A stretch of DNA of 34,531 nucleotides from a virus. Both the position numbers and the translations under genes were made by a program. The stretch spans positions 1-34,531 of the IMG/VR virus record IMGVR_UViG_3300020193_000070; one strand, 5' to 3'. The notes under the pieces are model-generated. The model was not told the DNA's origin. It did no database searches and saw nothing but the letters and a program-made list of their open reading frames with translations. Shown here in pieces: positions 9,922-17,862 of this stretch; position 1 is the stretch's first letter; every line of letters starts with the position of its first letter.

Positions 9922-10320
9922 ATGCCTATAACTTATACAAAACAATCTCATACAAAAAGACTGATAGAACCTCTTTTTTCTAAATTTAGACAAAAATATA
10001 GAGGAACTAGAGACAGCAAAAAAGAAAACTTAGAAATGAATTCTTTAATTGCTGACTTTAATAGAATTAATAATCAATTAAATTTGATTAACTCAACCTG
10101 CGATGATCGTTCTGAAGTTGTTAATGGTAAAATATTTTCAATTGTTCAAGAAGACATATTTAATGATGGAGTTGACCTTGAGATTGGCGGCGTTACGGCA
10201 TCGGCGGTAAATAAAACAACATCAAATGCTACAAACATAAATATAAATGATGTTGTAAAAATTACAGGAAAATTAGCTAGGCTTAAAAATAAAATAAAGT
10301 TTCTAGAAGATAAGGTTTAA
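9922..10320 (+). CDS. Small coiled-coil virion-associated protein
   Basis: I place the start at the ATG at 9922 because AGGAAGAG lies at an ideal distance upstream. The TTG at 9904 would give six extra residues but lacks such a site. The 132-residue product is basic at the N-terminus (residues 8-35, many Lys and Arg). It carries helical stretches (FNRINNQLNLIN and a C-terminal LARLKNKIKFLEDKV) likely to form a coiled coil. It sits between two large structural genes with a one-base gap to the next ATG, so a structural or assembly role is likely. I recognise no family. Confidence 0.65.
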   Translation: MPITYTKQSHTKRLIEPLFSKFRQKYRGTRDSKKENLEMNSLIADFNRINNQLNLINSTCDDRSEVVNGKIFSIVQEDIFNDGVDLEIGGVTASAVNKTTSNATNININDVVKITGKLARLKNKIKFLEDKV

Positions 10321-10321
10321 T

Positions 10322-11584
10322 ATGGCAGATTCGATGAATACACAAAGAAGAAGTGCGCAATACAAGGGTGCTGTAGACAGCGCGGAATATAATATGAGAA
10401 TTGAAGAAAACTATAAAGATCTTTTATACTTGTATAATAAATCAAATATTCTTGATCAAAAACTTTCTGAAGCATTTCAAAGAGTTCTAAAGGACCAGGC
10501 ATACCTGGTTGGTGCCGTTGATGATCTTATTGATAGAGTTAAGGCGCTTGAGCATGAAATCAACACCTTATCAATATATTCTTTTTCGCAGTTTGATTAT
10601 GTAAATTTTGTTGGAACAAGTTTTGCTATTTCTACCACAAATTTATTGAGCCTAGATCCATATTATAATATAATAACACTTCCAAAAGTTACTGGATCTT
10701 CAAGTTCAAAATTAAAATTTTATACCTCCGGCAGCTCTTCGGCTCAAGTTGTTCCAGATTTTTTCAAAACAAATATAGACGTTATTTATGCGGGGGTCGA
10801 TATCGCTGGGGCCATAATTAACACCACTCCAACATTCAACGCAATAATAGATAATCCTGATAAAGTTTGGAAACGAAATATTATTACACAATCCACCTCT
10901 CCTTTTGGGGCTCAGATGATGTTTTATGTAAAAGTACCATCTGAATTTACTGGATCGACAAAAACAAATTGTATTAAATTAAATCCATTTCCTGTTTATT
11001 CGGTTGATATATTTTCAATAGAATATACAACAAAATTAAACCCAACATTAACAGAATCTGATTCTTGGATACCATTAAATTCTTATGGCCTTTACAATGG
11101 GGTTAGTGCGGCGGTGGGCAAGGTTCCGCCCGGTGGTTGGACTGTGGCTGGATTGGATACGATATATAATTCTGGTCCACTTTGTTTTTATTGTTCAGAC
11201 AAAGAAATAACAGCCATTAGAATTAAGATGATACAAAAAAACTATATGCAGGAGGGCGGAAACTATGTATATACATATGGTCTTTCCGATCTGGATATAA
11301 GATATGATAAATTTTTGCCATCCGGTAAAACAATAATTAAATTTACCGCTCCAAATGGCTCTTTAATTAATAATATAATTAGTGTCAATCCAGTTATTTA
11401 TAATGTTCCTCTGAGCAAAATGTCTAACGCGTTTAGCCATAGGGTTATTTATAGCGATGGTGGCGGAAACTATACCACCACCAACCCCGGCGCCTCATCC
11501 AGCGTATGGATAGAGGTTACCTTAAACATGCTAGACGATAAGACCGCACCAGTGCTTTGCGACTTAAGAATTCAATATGATTAA
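10322..11584 (+). CDS. Probable tail/fibre protein with N-terminal coiled coil
   Basis: The ATG follows one base after the preceding stop, with AAGG 9 bases upstream. The 420-residue product opens with a helical and coiled-coil section (about residues 20-85, including LVGAVDDLIDRVKALEHEINTL). It then becomes beta-rich. AIIDNPDKVWKRNI near residue 174 matches the discoidin-like turn shared with the two upstream structural proteins, and the C-terminus (SVWIEVTLNMLDDKTAPVLC) looks like the closing strands of that fold. It is the last large structural gene of the cluster. The role as tail, baseplate or fibre part is inferred from fold motifs and position. Confidence 0.7.
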   Translation: MADSMNTQRRSAQYKGAVDSAEYNMRIEENYKDLLYLYNKSNILDQKLSEAFQRVLKDQAYLVGAVDDLIDRVKALEHEINTLSIYSFSQFDYVNFVGTSFAISTTNLLSLDPYYNIITLPKVTGSSSSKLKFYTSGSSSAQVVPDFFKTNIDVIYAGVDIAGAIINTTPTFNAIIDNPDKVWKRNIITQSTSPFGAQMMFYVKVPSEFTGSTKTNCIKLNPFPVYSVDIFSIEYTTKLNPTLTESDSWIPLNSYGLYNGVSAAVGKVPPGGWTVAGLDTIYNSGPLCFYCSDKEITAIRIKMIQKNYMQEGGNYVYTYGLSDLDIRYDKFLPSGKTIIKFTAPNGSLINNIISVNPVIYNVPLSKMSNAFSHRVIYSDGGGNYTTTNPGASSSVWIEVTLNMLDDKTAPVLCDLRIQYD

Positions 11585-11654
11585 TGGTTAAAAACGAAAA
11601 ATCATTTTACTATAGATAGCGTAAATCGCATTATACAATAAGGAGATATTTAAT

Positions 11655-12005
11655 ATGGCAACCTTTTATGTGGGCCCAAGACCAGTATTAAGGGGTCGTT
11701 CTACTTCCGAAATGGTGAACGTATTCAAGGGTACGGCTGGTACATATTCATTTTACCCCCTGTTTGCTAAGGGCATTTTGGATGGAGCCCCAGATAATCA
11801 TCATGTTCCGGGCACCGGCTATTATCCTGGCAATGTTCTTTTATCGCAACTATTTAATAATTCGACGCTCTATGCTGGAACGACTCCATTGGCGGGGACG
11901 TTTGCGAATGGGGCGCAATACAGTGGCGCCCGCTTTGATCCGTTGCAATTTAAGGGCCTAGTAGGGGCAGCTGCTTTCCCGGCTAACTATCGGCCATGCC
12001 GATAG
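11655..12005 (+). CDS. Small abundant-type virion protein, 5' part (frameshift-split)
   Basis: The ATG is preceded by AAGGAGATATTTAAT, the strongest Shine-Dalgarno site in the window. The sequence is richer in GC and Gly/Ala/Pro than its neighbours, both signs of high expression. The product begins MATFYVGPRPVLRGRSTSE and is Gly, Ala, Phe and Tyr-rich. This frame stops at the TAG at 12003-12005, but the +1 frame continues with coherent coding sequence (HADRVGDYSYNN onward) to a TAA at 12262-12264. The natural product is therefore probably about 200 residues. The switch lies at or next to the palindrome at 11987-12005. The hairpins after 12264 would end the structural transcript. I do not recognise the family; a capsid or tail decoration role is only a guess. 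Confidence 0.7.
   Translation: MATFYVGPRPVLRGRSTSEMVNVFKGTAGTYSFYPLFAKGILDGAPDNHHVPGTGYYPGNVLLSQLFNNSTLYAGTTPLAGTFANGAQYSGARFDPLQFKGLVGAAAFPANYRPCR
11987..12005. repeat. Inverted repeat at a frame change
   Basis: CTATCGGC-CAT-GCCGATAG is an 8-bp perfect inverted repeat with a 3-base centre, lying exactly where the coding frame changes and containing the in-frame TAG. Without one C it would be a perfect 18-bp palindrome and the reading frame would be intact. Confidence 0.6.
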
Positions 12006-12264
12006 AGTAGGCGATTATAGTTACAATAATTATACATTTGACGGCGTTATATCGTCAAATGTATTTGCAAGTTTTGGCCATGCTCCGAGAACAGAAGCGC
12101 AGGGTGCACCGTCATCGTTTGGTCTTTTCAGACCAGATGATGTTCACGGAGTATCGAGTGCGCAAGTATTTACTTCGGATTATGGTCAGGCGAATACATC
12201 ATCTGATTATGGTAGAAACAAAGTGCTAGAACATAAAGGCGTAAATTCAACAAAAGCATTGTAA
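11995..12264 (+). CDS. Small abundant-type virion protein, 3' part in +1 frame
   Basis: Reading from CAT at 11995 gives an open frame of 89 codons to TAA at 12262. The product starts HADRVGDYSYNNYTFDG and ends NKVLEHKGVNSTKAL. Composition matches the 5' part (Gly, Ser, Tyr, Phe, Ala), codons are ordinary for this genome, and no start codon with a ribosome site is present. It is therefore the C-terminal continuation of 11655-12005 rather than a separate gene. Deleting one of the two C bases at 11994-11995 would join the halves directly (NYRHADRVGD). Confidence 0.65.
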   Translation, partial: HADRVGDYSYNNYTFDGVISSNVFASFGHAPRTEAQGAPSSFGLFRPDDVHGVSSAQVFTSDYGQANTSSDYGRNKVLEHKGVNSTKAL

Positions 12265-12286
12265 GTATTATCAAACAATATATTCT

Positions 12287-12310
12287 GTGCTATACTAACT
12301 GATAGCACGG
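12287..12310. terminator. Hairpin downstream of structural cluster
   Basis: GTGCTAT (12287-12293) pairs perfectly with ATAGCAC (12302-12308) around an 8-base loop, and the stem can extend by a G-U and a C-G pair at the base. There is no T-run, so on its own it is a weak terminator. It precedes a second stronger hairpin by about ten bases, and the two may act together. Confidence 0.4.
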
Positions 12311-12318
12311 CGATAATG

Positions 12319-12350
12319 ATCCCGTCTGATTACAGGCGGGATTGTTATTT
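12319..12350 (+). terminator. Probable rho-independent terminator after structural genes
   Basis: ATCCCGTCTG (12319-12328) pairs with CAGGCGGGAT (12333-12342) with one G-U wobble and an ATTA loop, followed by TGTTATTT. The stem is strong and the T-rich tail is imperfect. It separates the structural cluster from the gene starting at 12398. The 134 bases between 12264 and 12398 otherwise show nothing else recognisable. Confidence 0.65.
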
Positions 12351-12397
12351 ATATGGATCATTTTTATAGGTTTTGAGTATTTTATTAAGGATTATAA

Positions 12398-13102
12398 ATG
12401 TATTTAGATGCTCTTGAAAAGACAATAAGTAAAGACACGATATCTTTTGATGTAGCAGAAAAATATTTGACTTTATTTTTGGGTCAATCTGATTGGGATG
12501 CCCACATTAAAAAACTGTGGAAAATGTCTGGCTCTAAAAATCTTACAGAAGAGCAAAGAAAATTTTTTGTGAAAAAAACTATAAGTTGTGCAATAATGCT
12601 ACCCCTCTTAGAGGGCACTACTATTCCTACTCCTCCAGACAAACTTTTGTTTTGGTGCACAGCCTGGACGCAGTTTAATGAAAAAGATTGGTTTCAATTA
12701 TTTAAGGAAAATATTAAAGAAGATATAAAAATTATCAAATATAGAAATGAAATTATTATGTTAGGCGTTGTAGACCCAATAGATGTATCGCCATTAACTA
12801 GACAGGCATTTAATTGGCTTTACAATAGGGCAAAAGAAATTTCTGATTTAAACGAAGATAACGCAAAAGAATTAGAAGTAAAATTTTTTAATTTAGTCAA
12901 AGCATATGGTGGAGCAATAATATGCAACATGTTTGTTAAGTATCAAAGCAATATTAATAGGGTGTTGAATTTGAGAAGTGGTTATTTTTTTGAAAAAGAA
13001 ATACACAAAGTTTATAAGATTGATGAAATAATAAAGATAAAAAGTACAGAATTACAAAAACTTAATCAAAAATACGTAAAAAAAATAACTATACTTAAGT
13101 AG
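12398..13102 (+). CDS. Hypothetical protein (234 aa)
   Basis: The ATG is preceded by AAGGATTATAA, a good ribosome site. The product is largely alpha-helical in composition, with Trp and aromatic residues concentrated in two places (LFWCTAWTQFNEKDWFQLF near residue 85-103 and RQAFNWLYNRAKEI near 130). It ends in a Lys-rich helix. I recognise no family and see no catalytic motif or membrane segment. It lies directly upstream of the ribonucleotide reductase with a 12-base gap, so it is probably the first gene of that transcript after the terminator at 12319-12350. Confidence 0.65.
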   Translation: MYLDALEKTISKDTISFDVAEKYLTLFLGQSDWDAHIKKLWKMSGSKNLTEEQRKFFVKKTISCAIMLPLLEGTTIPTPPDKLLFWCTAWTQFNEKDWFQLFKENIKEDIKIIKYRNEIIMLGVVDPIDVSPLTRQAFNWLYNRAKEISDLNEDNAKELEVKFFNLVKAYGGAIICNMFVKYQSNINRVLNLRSGYFFEKEIHKVYKIDEIIKIKSTELQKLNQKYVKKITILK

Positions 13103-13114
13103 GAGATTTATATA

Positions 13115-15226
13115 ATGTTATTAGAAATAGAAAATGGCAACCCTGATATGGCGTACTCCACCTCAAAGCAGGTATCAATGTTTTCTTTTAAGCTAACAGA
13201 TGATTTTGTTGCCGAATATAGGAATCAAATCGTTCCCTTTGGCTATAGGGACGCGGCTGGAAATTCTATTGGAGAAATAACTTTTCTTCGTACATACTCT
13301 AGATTAAAAGATGATAACACAAAAGAGTCATGGGTTGACGTATGCGAAAGAGTCATCAATGGAATGTATACGCTTCAAAAAGATCATTGTAAGAAAAATC
13401 GTCTTCCATGGAATGATACAAAAGCTCAGGCTTCGGCAAGAGAAGCATTTGATAGACTGTTTAACCTTAAGTGGACTCCACCTGGTCGCGGATTGTGGGC
13501 TATGGGGACCAGTATCGTTAATGTTCAAAAGAATTCAGCCGCATTACAAAATTGTGCATTTGTGTCTACGGCGGAAATGAATAGATATAATCCAGCAAAA
13601 CCTTTTGCGTTTCTTATGGAGGCATCAATGCTTGGTGTTGGCGTTGGGTTCGACGATAAGGGTGCAGATAAAGATTTTATTATTTTTGAACCCATAGAAT
13701 CAGATACAGGCGAGCCAATGGTCATACCGGACACCAGGGAGGGATGGGTAGAATCGACCTCCGCTTTAATTAATTCTTACTTGAAACCAGATCAAGAATG
13801 TATAAAGTTTGACTATACATTAATTCGTCCCGCAGGTACTCCAATAAAAACTTTTGGCGGAATTGCCGCAGGCCATGAACCTTTGGAAAAATTACATAAC
13901 CAGATAAGAAAAGTACTCGCTGGGCGTAAGAACGAGAAGTTAACCAGAGTAGACATAGCAGATATCGGAAATATTATTGGCGTGTGCGTAGTGTCTGGGA
14001 ATGTGCGTCGATCAGCGGAATTATTGATTGGTCGTTTAGATGATCAAGACTTTTTAAATTTGAAAAATTCAAAACGCTTTCCTGAGCGCAATTCATATGA
14101 TTCATCTACTCCAGGTTGGGCCTGGATGTCTAACAATTCAATTGAAACAGAGGTTGGAGTGGATCTTTCGGACATAGTAAAGGGCATATCTCATAACGGC
14201 GAACCTGGAGTTATATGGATGGATATGTCTCGCAAATATGGGCGACTCATTGATCCGCCAAACGACAAGGATCATAGAGTAGCGGGGTATAATCCATGCG
14301 CAGAACAATCGCTCGAGTCGTACGAATGTTGCACTTTGGTTGAAACATATTTAAATCGTCATGAAAATCTTGAAGACTATAAACGTACACTCAAGTTTGC
14401 ATATCTATATGCTAAAACCGTAACACTTCTTCCCACTCATTGGGAGGAGACAAACGCAATTATGCAGCGCAATCGTAGAATTGGCACATCTATGTCTGGT
14501 GTAGCCAACTTTGCCGATAGAGTTGGCATTCCGGCTCTTCGCGAATGGATGGATCAAGGCTATAAAACAATTCAGCGTTATGATAATATTTATTCCGAAT
14601 GGTTGGGGATTAGAGAGTCAATTAAAACGACAACCGTTAAACCTTCTGGAACGGTTTCAATTCTTGCGGGAGAATCGCCCGGGGTTCACTGGATGCCTGG
14701 TGGTAAATATTTTAATAGAGCAATTAGATTTTCAAATGAAGACGTACTGTTGCCATTATTTAGAAAGGCAAATTATATAGTTGAGCCAGCTTCTGAATCA
14801 CCCGATACAACATCCGTAGTTTATTTTCCAATTAAATCAGAAGCGGCAAGAGCTGAGCGTGACGTTACGATATTTGAAAAAATGTCCTTAGCGGCCATCG
14901 CCCAAAGATATTGGTCTGATAATTCTGTTTCTGTAACCGTATCTTTTAACAAAGATACGGAAGCAGGGCACGTGGGCACCGTGCTTCATATGTATGATGG
15001 TCAATTAAAAACCGTATCGTTCTTGCCCAGTGGCAATGACACATATCCCCAAATGCCATACACTCAAATATCAGAAAAAGAATATATTGATGCTGGTTTA
15101 AGTTTATTGCCCATAGATTTAACTGATATATATGCTGGAATGGCATCAGATGCAATTGGCGAAAGATACTGTACTACAGATTCTTGTGAAATTAAATTGA
15201 TAAAAAGTGACTTAGAAGCAAATTAA
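13115..15226 (+). CDS. nrdJ: Adenosylcobalamin-dependent (class II) ribonucleotide reductase
   Basis: This enzyme reduces ribonucleoside triphosphates to deoxyribonucleotides using adenosylcobalamin, without oxygen or a second subunit, and so supplies dNTPs for phage replication. The length (703 residues) fits the monomeric Lactobacillus leichmannii type (about 739). C147 (ALQNCAFVS) fits the first active-site cysteine. The finger-loop NPCAEQ with C395 and E397, followed by C405/C406 (ECCTLVE), fits the thiyl radical and disulfide partner region. The C-terminal C686 and C691 (CTTDSC) have the same spacing as the redox-relay pair of the family. RPAGTPIKTFGG and VSGNVRRSAELLIG are typical core motifs. 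An excellent SD (AGGAGATTTATATA) precedes the ATG. ThyX follows 17 bases later. The gene appears complete with no intein. Confidence 0.93.
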   Translation: MLLEIENGNPDMAYSTSKQVSMFSFKLTDDFVAEYRNQIVPFGYRDAAGNSIGEITFLRTYSRLKDDNTKESWVDVCERVINGMYTLQKDHCKKNRLPWNDTKAQASAREAFDRLFNLKWTPPGRGLWAMGTSIVNVQKNSAALQNCAFVSTAEMNRYNPAKPFAFLMEASMLGVGVGFDDKGADKDFIIFEPIESDTGEPMVIPDTREGWVESTSALINSYLKPDQECIKFDYTLIRPAGTPIKTFGGIAAGHEPLEKLHNQIRKVLAGRKNEKLTRVDIADIGNIIGVCVVSGNVRRSAELLIGRLDDQDFLNLKNSKRFPERNSYDSSTPGWAWMSNNSIETEVGVDLSDIVKGISHNGEPGVIWMDMSRKYGRLIDPPNDKDHRVAGYNPCAEQSLESYECCTLVETYLNRHENLEDYKRTLKFAYLYAKTVTLLPTHWEETNAIMQRNRRIGTSMSGVANFADRVGIPALREWMDQGYKTIQRYDNIYSEWLGIRESIKTTTVKPSGTVSILAGESPGVHWMPGGKYFNRAIRFSNEDVLLPLFRKANYIVEPASESPDTTSVVYFPIKSEAARAERDVTIFEKMSLAAIAQRYWSDNSVSVTVSFNKDTEAGHVGTVLHMYDGQLKTVSFLPSGNDTYPQMPYTQISEKEYIDAGLSLLPIDLTDIYAGMASDAIGERYCTTDSCEIKLIKSDLEAN

Positions 15227-15227
15227 A

Positions 15228-15236
15228 TGATATAAT
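15228..15236 (+). promoter_or_regulatory. Extended -10 promoter, possibly giving a leaderless thyX mRNA
   Basis: TGATATAAT fits an extended -10 element (TGnTATAAT). It lies directly after the ribonucleotide reductase stop and exactly 7 bases before the thyX ATG. No Shine-Dalgarno site precedes that ATG. Transcription starting 6-7 bases downstream would begin at or beside the start codon. Confidence 0.5.
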
Positions 15237-15243
15237 ATGTTTT

Positions 15244-15957
15244 ATGGATAATATTAGCAATATAGGAAAATCTATATCGGTTTTAGACAATGGTTACGTT
15301 AGATTGGTTGACGTTATGGGATCCGATCTTTCCGCCGTAAATGCAGCTAGAGTTTCGTTTGCAAAAGAAAGTCTCGAAATGTCAAGAGACGACGCTAGGT
15401 TAATTAATTTCCTTGCAAGAGAAGATCATATGTCACCATTTAGGCATGCGTTTGCTACATTTGAATTAGAAGCGCCTTTGTTTGTTGCAAGGCAGCATTG
15501 GAAGTATGTGGTTGGCTCTGACCATACAATGGATGCATGGAATGAGGGATCTCGTAGGTACATTACCGCAGATCCAAAATTTTATATACCGAAATCAGAA
15601 GAGTGGAGACTTGCTGCAGACAATAAAAAACAGGGATCTGGTGGCCCAATAGATCCATGGACTGGATTGGTTTTAAGTGAAGAGTTAAAAAAGTACATAG
15701 AGCAGGGAGAATCTCTCTATAACATGGCTTTAAACAATGGGGTAGCGCCAGAGCAGGCTCGTTTGTTTTTGGCAGCGTATGGTATGTTTGTTGTTTATAG
15801 ATGGTCTTGTAGTTTGCAATCTATCGCTTTATTCTTAAATCAAAGATTATCAGAAGATGCGCAATACGAAATACAACAATACGCTAAGGCAATTGAAGAG
15901 CTAATAACTCCACATTTTCCAATTTCTATTTCATTTTTAATTAACAAACATGTATAA
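15244..15957 (+). CDS. thyX: Flavin-dependent thymidylate synthase ThyX
   Basis: ThyX methylates dUMP to dTMP with methylenetetrahydrofolate, FAD and NADPH, supplying thymidine for the AT-rich genome. Recognisable parts are AARVSFAKES (residues 34-43), HMSPFRHAFATFE (62-74) and the signature region starting ARQHWKYV at 82 and ending WNEGSRRY at 99-106. The signature is divergent: the usual RHR triad is replaced by WKY, and a few extra residues (GSDHTMD) precede NExSxRY. This variant spacing is seen here directly; whether it alters activity is unknown. The region WSCSLQSIALFLNQRLSEDAQYEI fits the C-terminal helix that normally binds substrate (usually R-x(4)-W-x-L-x-R-x(6)-Q-x-E-I). Length (237) is normal for the family. 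No Shine-Dalgarno site precedes the ATG, and a TATAAT box lies 7 bases upstream. Confidence 0.92.
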   Translation: MDNISNIGKSISVLDNGYVRLVDVMGSDLSAVNAARVSFAKESLEMSRDDARLINFLAREDHMSPFRHAFATFELEAPLFVARQHWKYVVGSDHTMDAWNEGSRRYITADPKFYIPKSEEWRLAADNKKQGSGGPIDPWTGLVLSEELKKYIEQGESLYNMALNNGVAPEQARLFLAAYGMFVVYRWSCSLQSIALFLNQRLSEDAQYEIQQYAKAIEELITPHFPISISFLINKHV

Positions 15958-16120
15958 AATTTTCTTTCTATCATTGCTTTTAGCAGTATGTCTTAATTGG
16001 ACAATAGCTATGCAGATGCTTAATCAGACATCCAGAAACAGAAAAACAAGAGCGGTCTCTGTTTCGCTCGCACTCGCTGTTCCGTTAATATTTGGCTTAA
16101 TTATATTTTCGTTGTTATGA
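15950..16120 (+). CDS. Small two-helix membrane protein
   Basis: An ATG at 15950 overlaps the last codons of thyX and opens a 56-codon frame ending TGA at 16118. The product has two hydrophobic segments: residues 4-20 (IFFLSLLLAVCLNWTIA) and 38-56 (VSLALAVPLIFGLIIFSLL). A basic polar loop between them (TSRNRKTR) suggests both ends lie outside the cytoplasm, with the loop inside. The size and two-helix form would suit a holin-like or other small phage membrane protein, but there is no lysis gene beside it, so function is open. Coupled translation with thyX is likely from the overlap. Confidence 0.55.
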   Translation: MYKIFFLSLLLAVCLNWTIAMQMLNQTSRNRKTRAVSVSLALAVPLIFGLIIFSLL

Positions 16121-16155
16121 AATATTTTTTATAGAAAGAGTAAAAGTAAACACAG

Positions 16156-16386
16156 ATGCCAGCATCTAAATTAAATTATATTGTAGTATACAAAAATCAT
16201 AGTCAAGTTTATGGTTGTTCATCTTCAAAAATAGCAATTGAATCCCCGGCTCCGGATGGTTTAAAACAAGAGGATAAAAACATATTTTTTGTTACATTTG
16301 AACCAGATACAGATAATATCTGTCTTCATAAATATGAGCAGTTAGAAAGTATTAGTGGTCTCAATTTAGATAATAAAAATAAGTAG
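16156..16386 (+). CDS. Hypothetical protein (76 aa)
   Basis: An ATG is preceded by GAAAGAG some 15 bases away. The product has beta-strand character (YIVVYKNHSQVYGC, IFFVTFEPDTDN) and no recognised family. It is followed after 5 bases by another small gene, in an operon of small proteins leading to the first glycosyltransferase. Confidence 0.55.
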   Translation: MPASKLNYIVVYKNHSQVYGCSSSKIAIESPAPDGLKQEDKNIFFVTFEPDTDNICLHKYEQLESISGLNLDNKNK

Positions 16387-16391
16387 GAACC

Positions 16392-16634
16392 ATGGCAAAG
16401 AAAATAAATGAAAAGAAAAAAATAAATATAAAACTTGAGTCGGGTCAAACATATCTAATAACCACAATAGAAGAAATGTTGCAGATATCTCATGCGCTTC
16501 TTCATTATGTCTCTATTGTTAGAGATGAAAAGGAAAAACAAAACCTTTTAAAGTTAAATAATGAGGCAATTAGATCGATGAATGATAATCAATTTATTAG
16601 TAAAATTATTTATGATGATGATGATAACTGGTAA
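16392..16634 (+). CDS. Hypothetical protein (80 aa)
   Basis: The ATG is preceded by AGGAACC, a close SD. The product starts with a Lys-rich segment (residues 2-13), has a predicted helical middle (TIEEMLQISHALLHYVSIV) and ends in an acidic tail (DDDDNW). No family is recognised. The charge pattern, basic head and acidic tail, is the only distinctive trait. It ends 2 bases before the glycosyltransferase ATG, suggesting coupling. Confidence 0.55.
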   Translation: MAKKINEKKKINIKLESGQTYLITTIEEMLQISHALLHYVSIVRDEKEKQNLLKLNNEAIRSMNDNQFISKIIYDDDDNW

Positions 16635-16636
16635 AA

Positions 16637-17440
16637 ATGATTGATTTATGTGTTGTAAATTATAATACAAAAAATCTGTTAAAACGTTTTTTAGATTCGC
16701 TTCATGGTGATTTAAATGATTCTTGTAACATATGGAGTCTTTACTTATCCGACAATGGATCTTCTGACGGAAGTTGGGCGTGGGTAGATCAAAATAAATC
16801 ATCATATAAAATAGCAGCTGGCTGGAATAATCAAAATATAGGCTATTCTCTTGCGTGCAATGGCATGGCGGGCTACGGATCGGGCGACATAATAGGCTTA
16901 TTAAACGCCGATGTTTGGCTTACAACTAACGATTGTATAAATATACAAAGAATATTTGATAGGAATCAAGATATTCATATTTTTGGACCAAAACAAAGGG
17001 ATGAAAATGGTTTTATCACACATGCTGGGATAGTCGGAACCAATTTAACCCCCGTGCATAGGGGGTGGAAACAGTATGATCCAAATGATGTTTTATTTAA
17101 AGATAGAGTATCATGTGTTACAGTTTCTGGTGCAGCTTATTTTGTTAGAAGATCTGTATGGAATGCTTTGACTTACGATATAGAATATCAAAAAATTCAT
17201 CCGGGAGTATTGGGCGCGTTCCTGCCAACGCCTCATTACTATGAAGAAACATGGTGTTCATACTTTGCTCGTCATCGTGGATATAATGTAGTGTATGATG
17301 GGAGTATTTCAATTGGCCATACTTGGCATGCGTCTTCTCCAAAGCCAGGAGAAGGATATAGCCACGCCGATACATACTTTAAAACAAGTCAAGAAATATT
17401 TCGTAAAACTTGTGATTATTTAGGAATAGAAAGAGATTAA
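16637..17440 (+). CDS. Family 2 glycosyltransferase
   Basis: This is a GT-A fold nucleotide-sugar glycosyltransferase. DLCVVNYNTKNLLKRFLDSL opens the Rossmann-like start (residues 3-22). LSDNGSSDGS (37-46) is the sugar-nucleotide binding turn, NQNIGYSLACNGM (66-77) the GxxxxxN helix, and NADVW (90-94) the DxD-like metal motif. VSGAAYFVRRSVW and a C-terminal HYYEETWCSYFARHRGYNVV segment fit the acceptor side of GT2 enzymes. Acceptor and sugar cannot be deduced. Candidates in phages are the virion surface, host cell-wall glycans or modified DNA bases. It is coupled to a nuclease gene one base after its stop. A second GT2 gene lies at 18193. Confidence 0.85.
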   Translation: MIDLCVVNYNTKNLLKRFLDSLHGDLNDSCNIWSLYLSDNGSSDGSWAWVDQNKSSYKIAAGWNNQNIGYSLACNGMAGYGSGDIIGLLNADVWLTTNDCINIQRIFDRNQDIHIFGPKQRDENGFITHAGIVGTNLTPVHRGWKQYDPNDVLFKDRVSCVTVSGAAYFVRRSVWNALTYDIEYQKIHPGVLGAFLPTPHYYEETWCSYFARHRGYNVVYDGSISIGHTWHASSPKPGEGYSHADTYFKTSQEIFRKTCDYLGIERD

Positions 17441-17441
17441 T

Positions 17442-17837
17442 ATGTCAGATAAATTAAATCCATGGATATATAACGCAGAAGTTAAAAGGGTGGTTGATGG
17501 CGATACGTTTGATATTGTTATTGATCTTGGTTTTGATATTTTAAAAAGGGGTAGAGTTCGTTTGTATGGCGTCAATACGCCCGAAAGCCGCACATCGAAC
17601 GTAGAAGAAAAAAAGATGGGCTTAGCAGCTAAAGAATTTACAGATCAATGGTTGACAAAATCAAATCATCGAGTAAAAATTGAAACAATTATTGACAAAA
17701 ATGAAAAGTACGGCAGAGTATTAGCAAAAATTTGGAACGAGGCTGGGGAATGTCTCAACGATGATATAATAGCCTCTGGTTTAGCTCGCCCCTATTTTGG
17801 TGTCGGAGATAAAACGTTTGTTGAATTTAAAAAATAA
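17442..17837 (+). CDS. Staphylococcal nuclease-type (thermonuclease) protein
   Basis: The 131-residue product is an SNase-fold phosphodiesterase. VKRVVDGDTFDIVIDLGF (residues 14-31) holds the first metal-binding Asp (D21 region). RVRLYGVNTPESR (38-50) contains the Arg, Thr and Glu of the active site, and NEKYGRVLAKIW (88-99) carries the second arginine. Asn occupies the position of the second calcium-binding Asp of S. aureus nuclease (VNTPE rather than VDTPE). No signal peptide is visible, so it probably acts inside the cell, perhaps in host DNA breakdown or nucleotide recycling. The gene overlaps closely with the upstream glycosyltransferase (1-base gap, SD AGAGATTAAT), and after it comes a roughly 100-base promoter-like gap. 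Confidence 0.88.
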   Translation: MSDKLNPWIYNAEVKRVVDGDTFDIVIDLGFDILKRGRVRLYGVNTPESRTSNVEEKKMGLAAKEFTDQWLTKSNHRVKIETIIDKNEKYGRVLAKIWNEAGECLNDDIIASGLARPYFGVGDKTFVEFKK

Positions 17838-17862
17838 TAAAACTAATTTTTATCAGAAAAAC

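Noticed and set aside
12038-12229. Forward open frame of 63 codons after the small virion protein
   Set aside because: The product is Met/Arg/Gln-rich nonsense, while the frame starting at 11995 gives sequence continuous in style with the upstream protein.
12264-12398. Possible tRNA in the gap after the structural cluster
   Set aside because: The hairpins form terminator-like stems; no cloverleaf or CCA end is present.
14515-14535. GCCGATAGAGTTGGC inside the ribonucleotide reductase resembling the site C palindrome
   Set aside because: It encodes the same common peptide ADRVG in an intact frame, so the similarity is codon coincidence and not a shared element.
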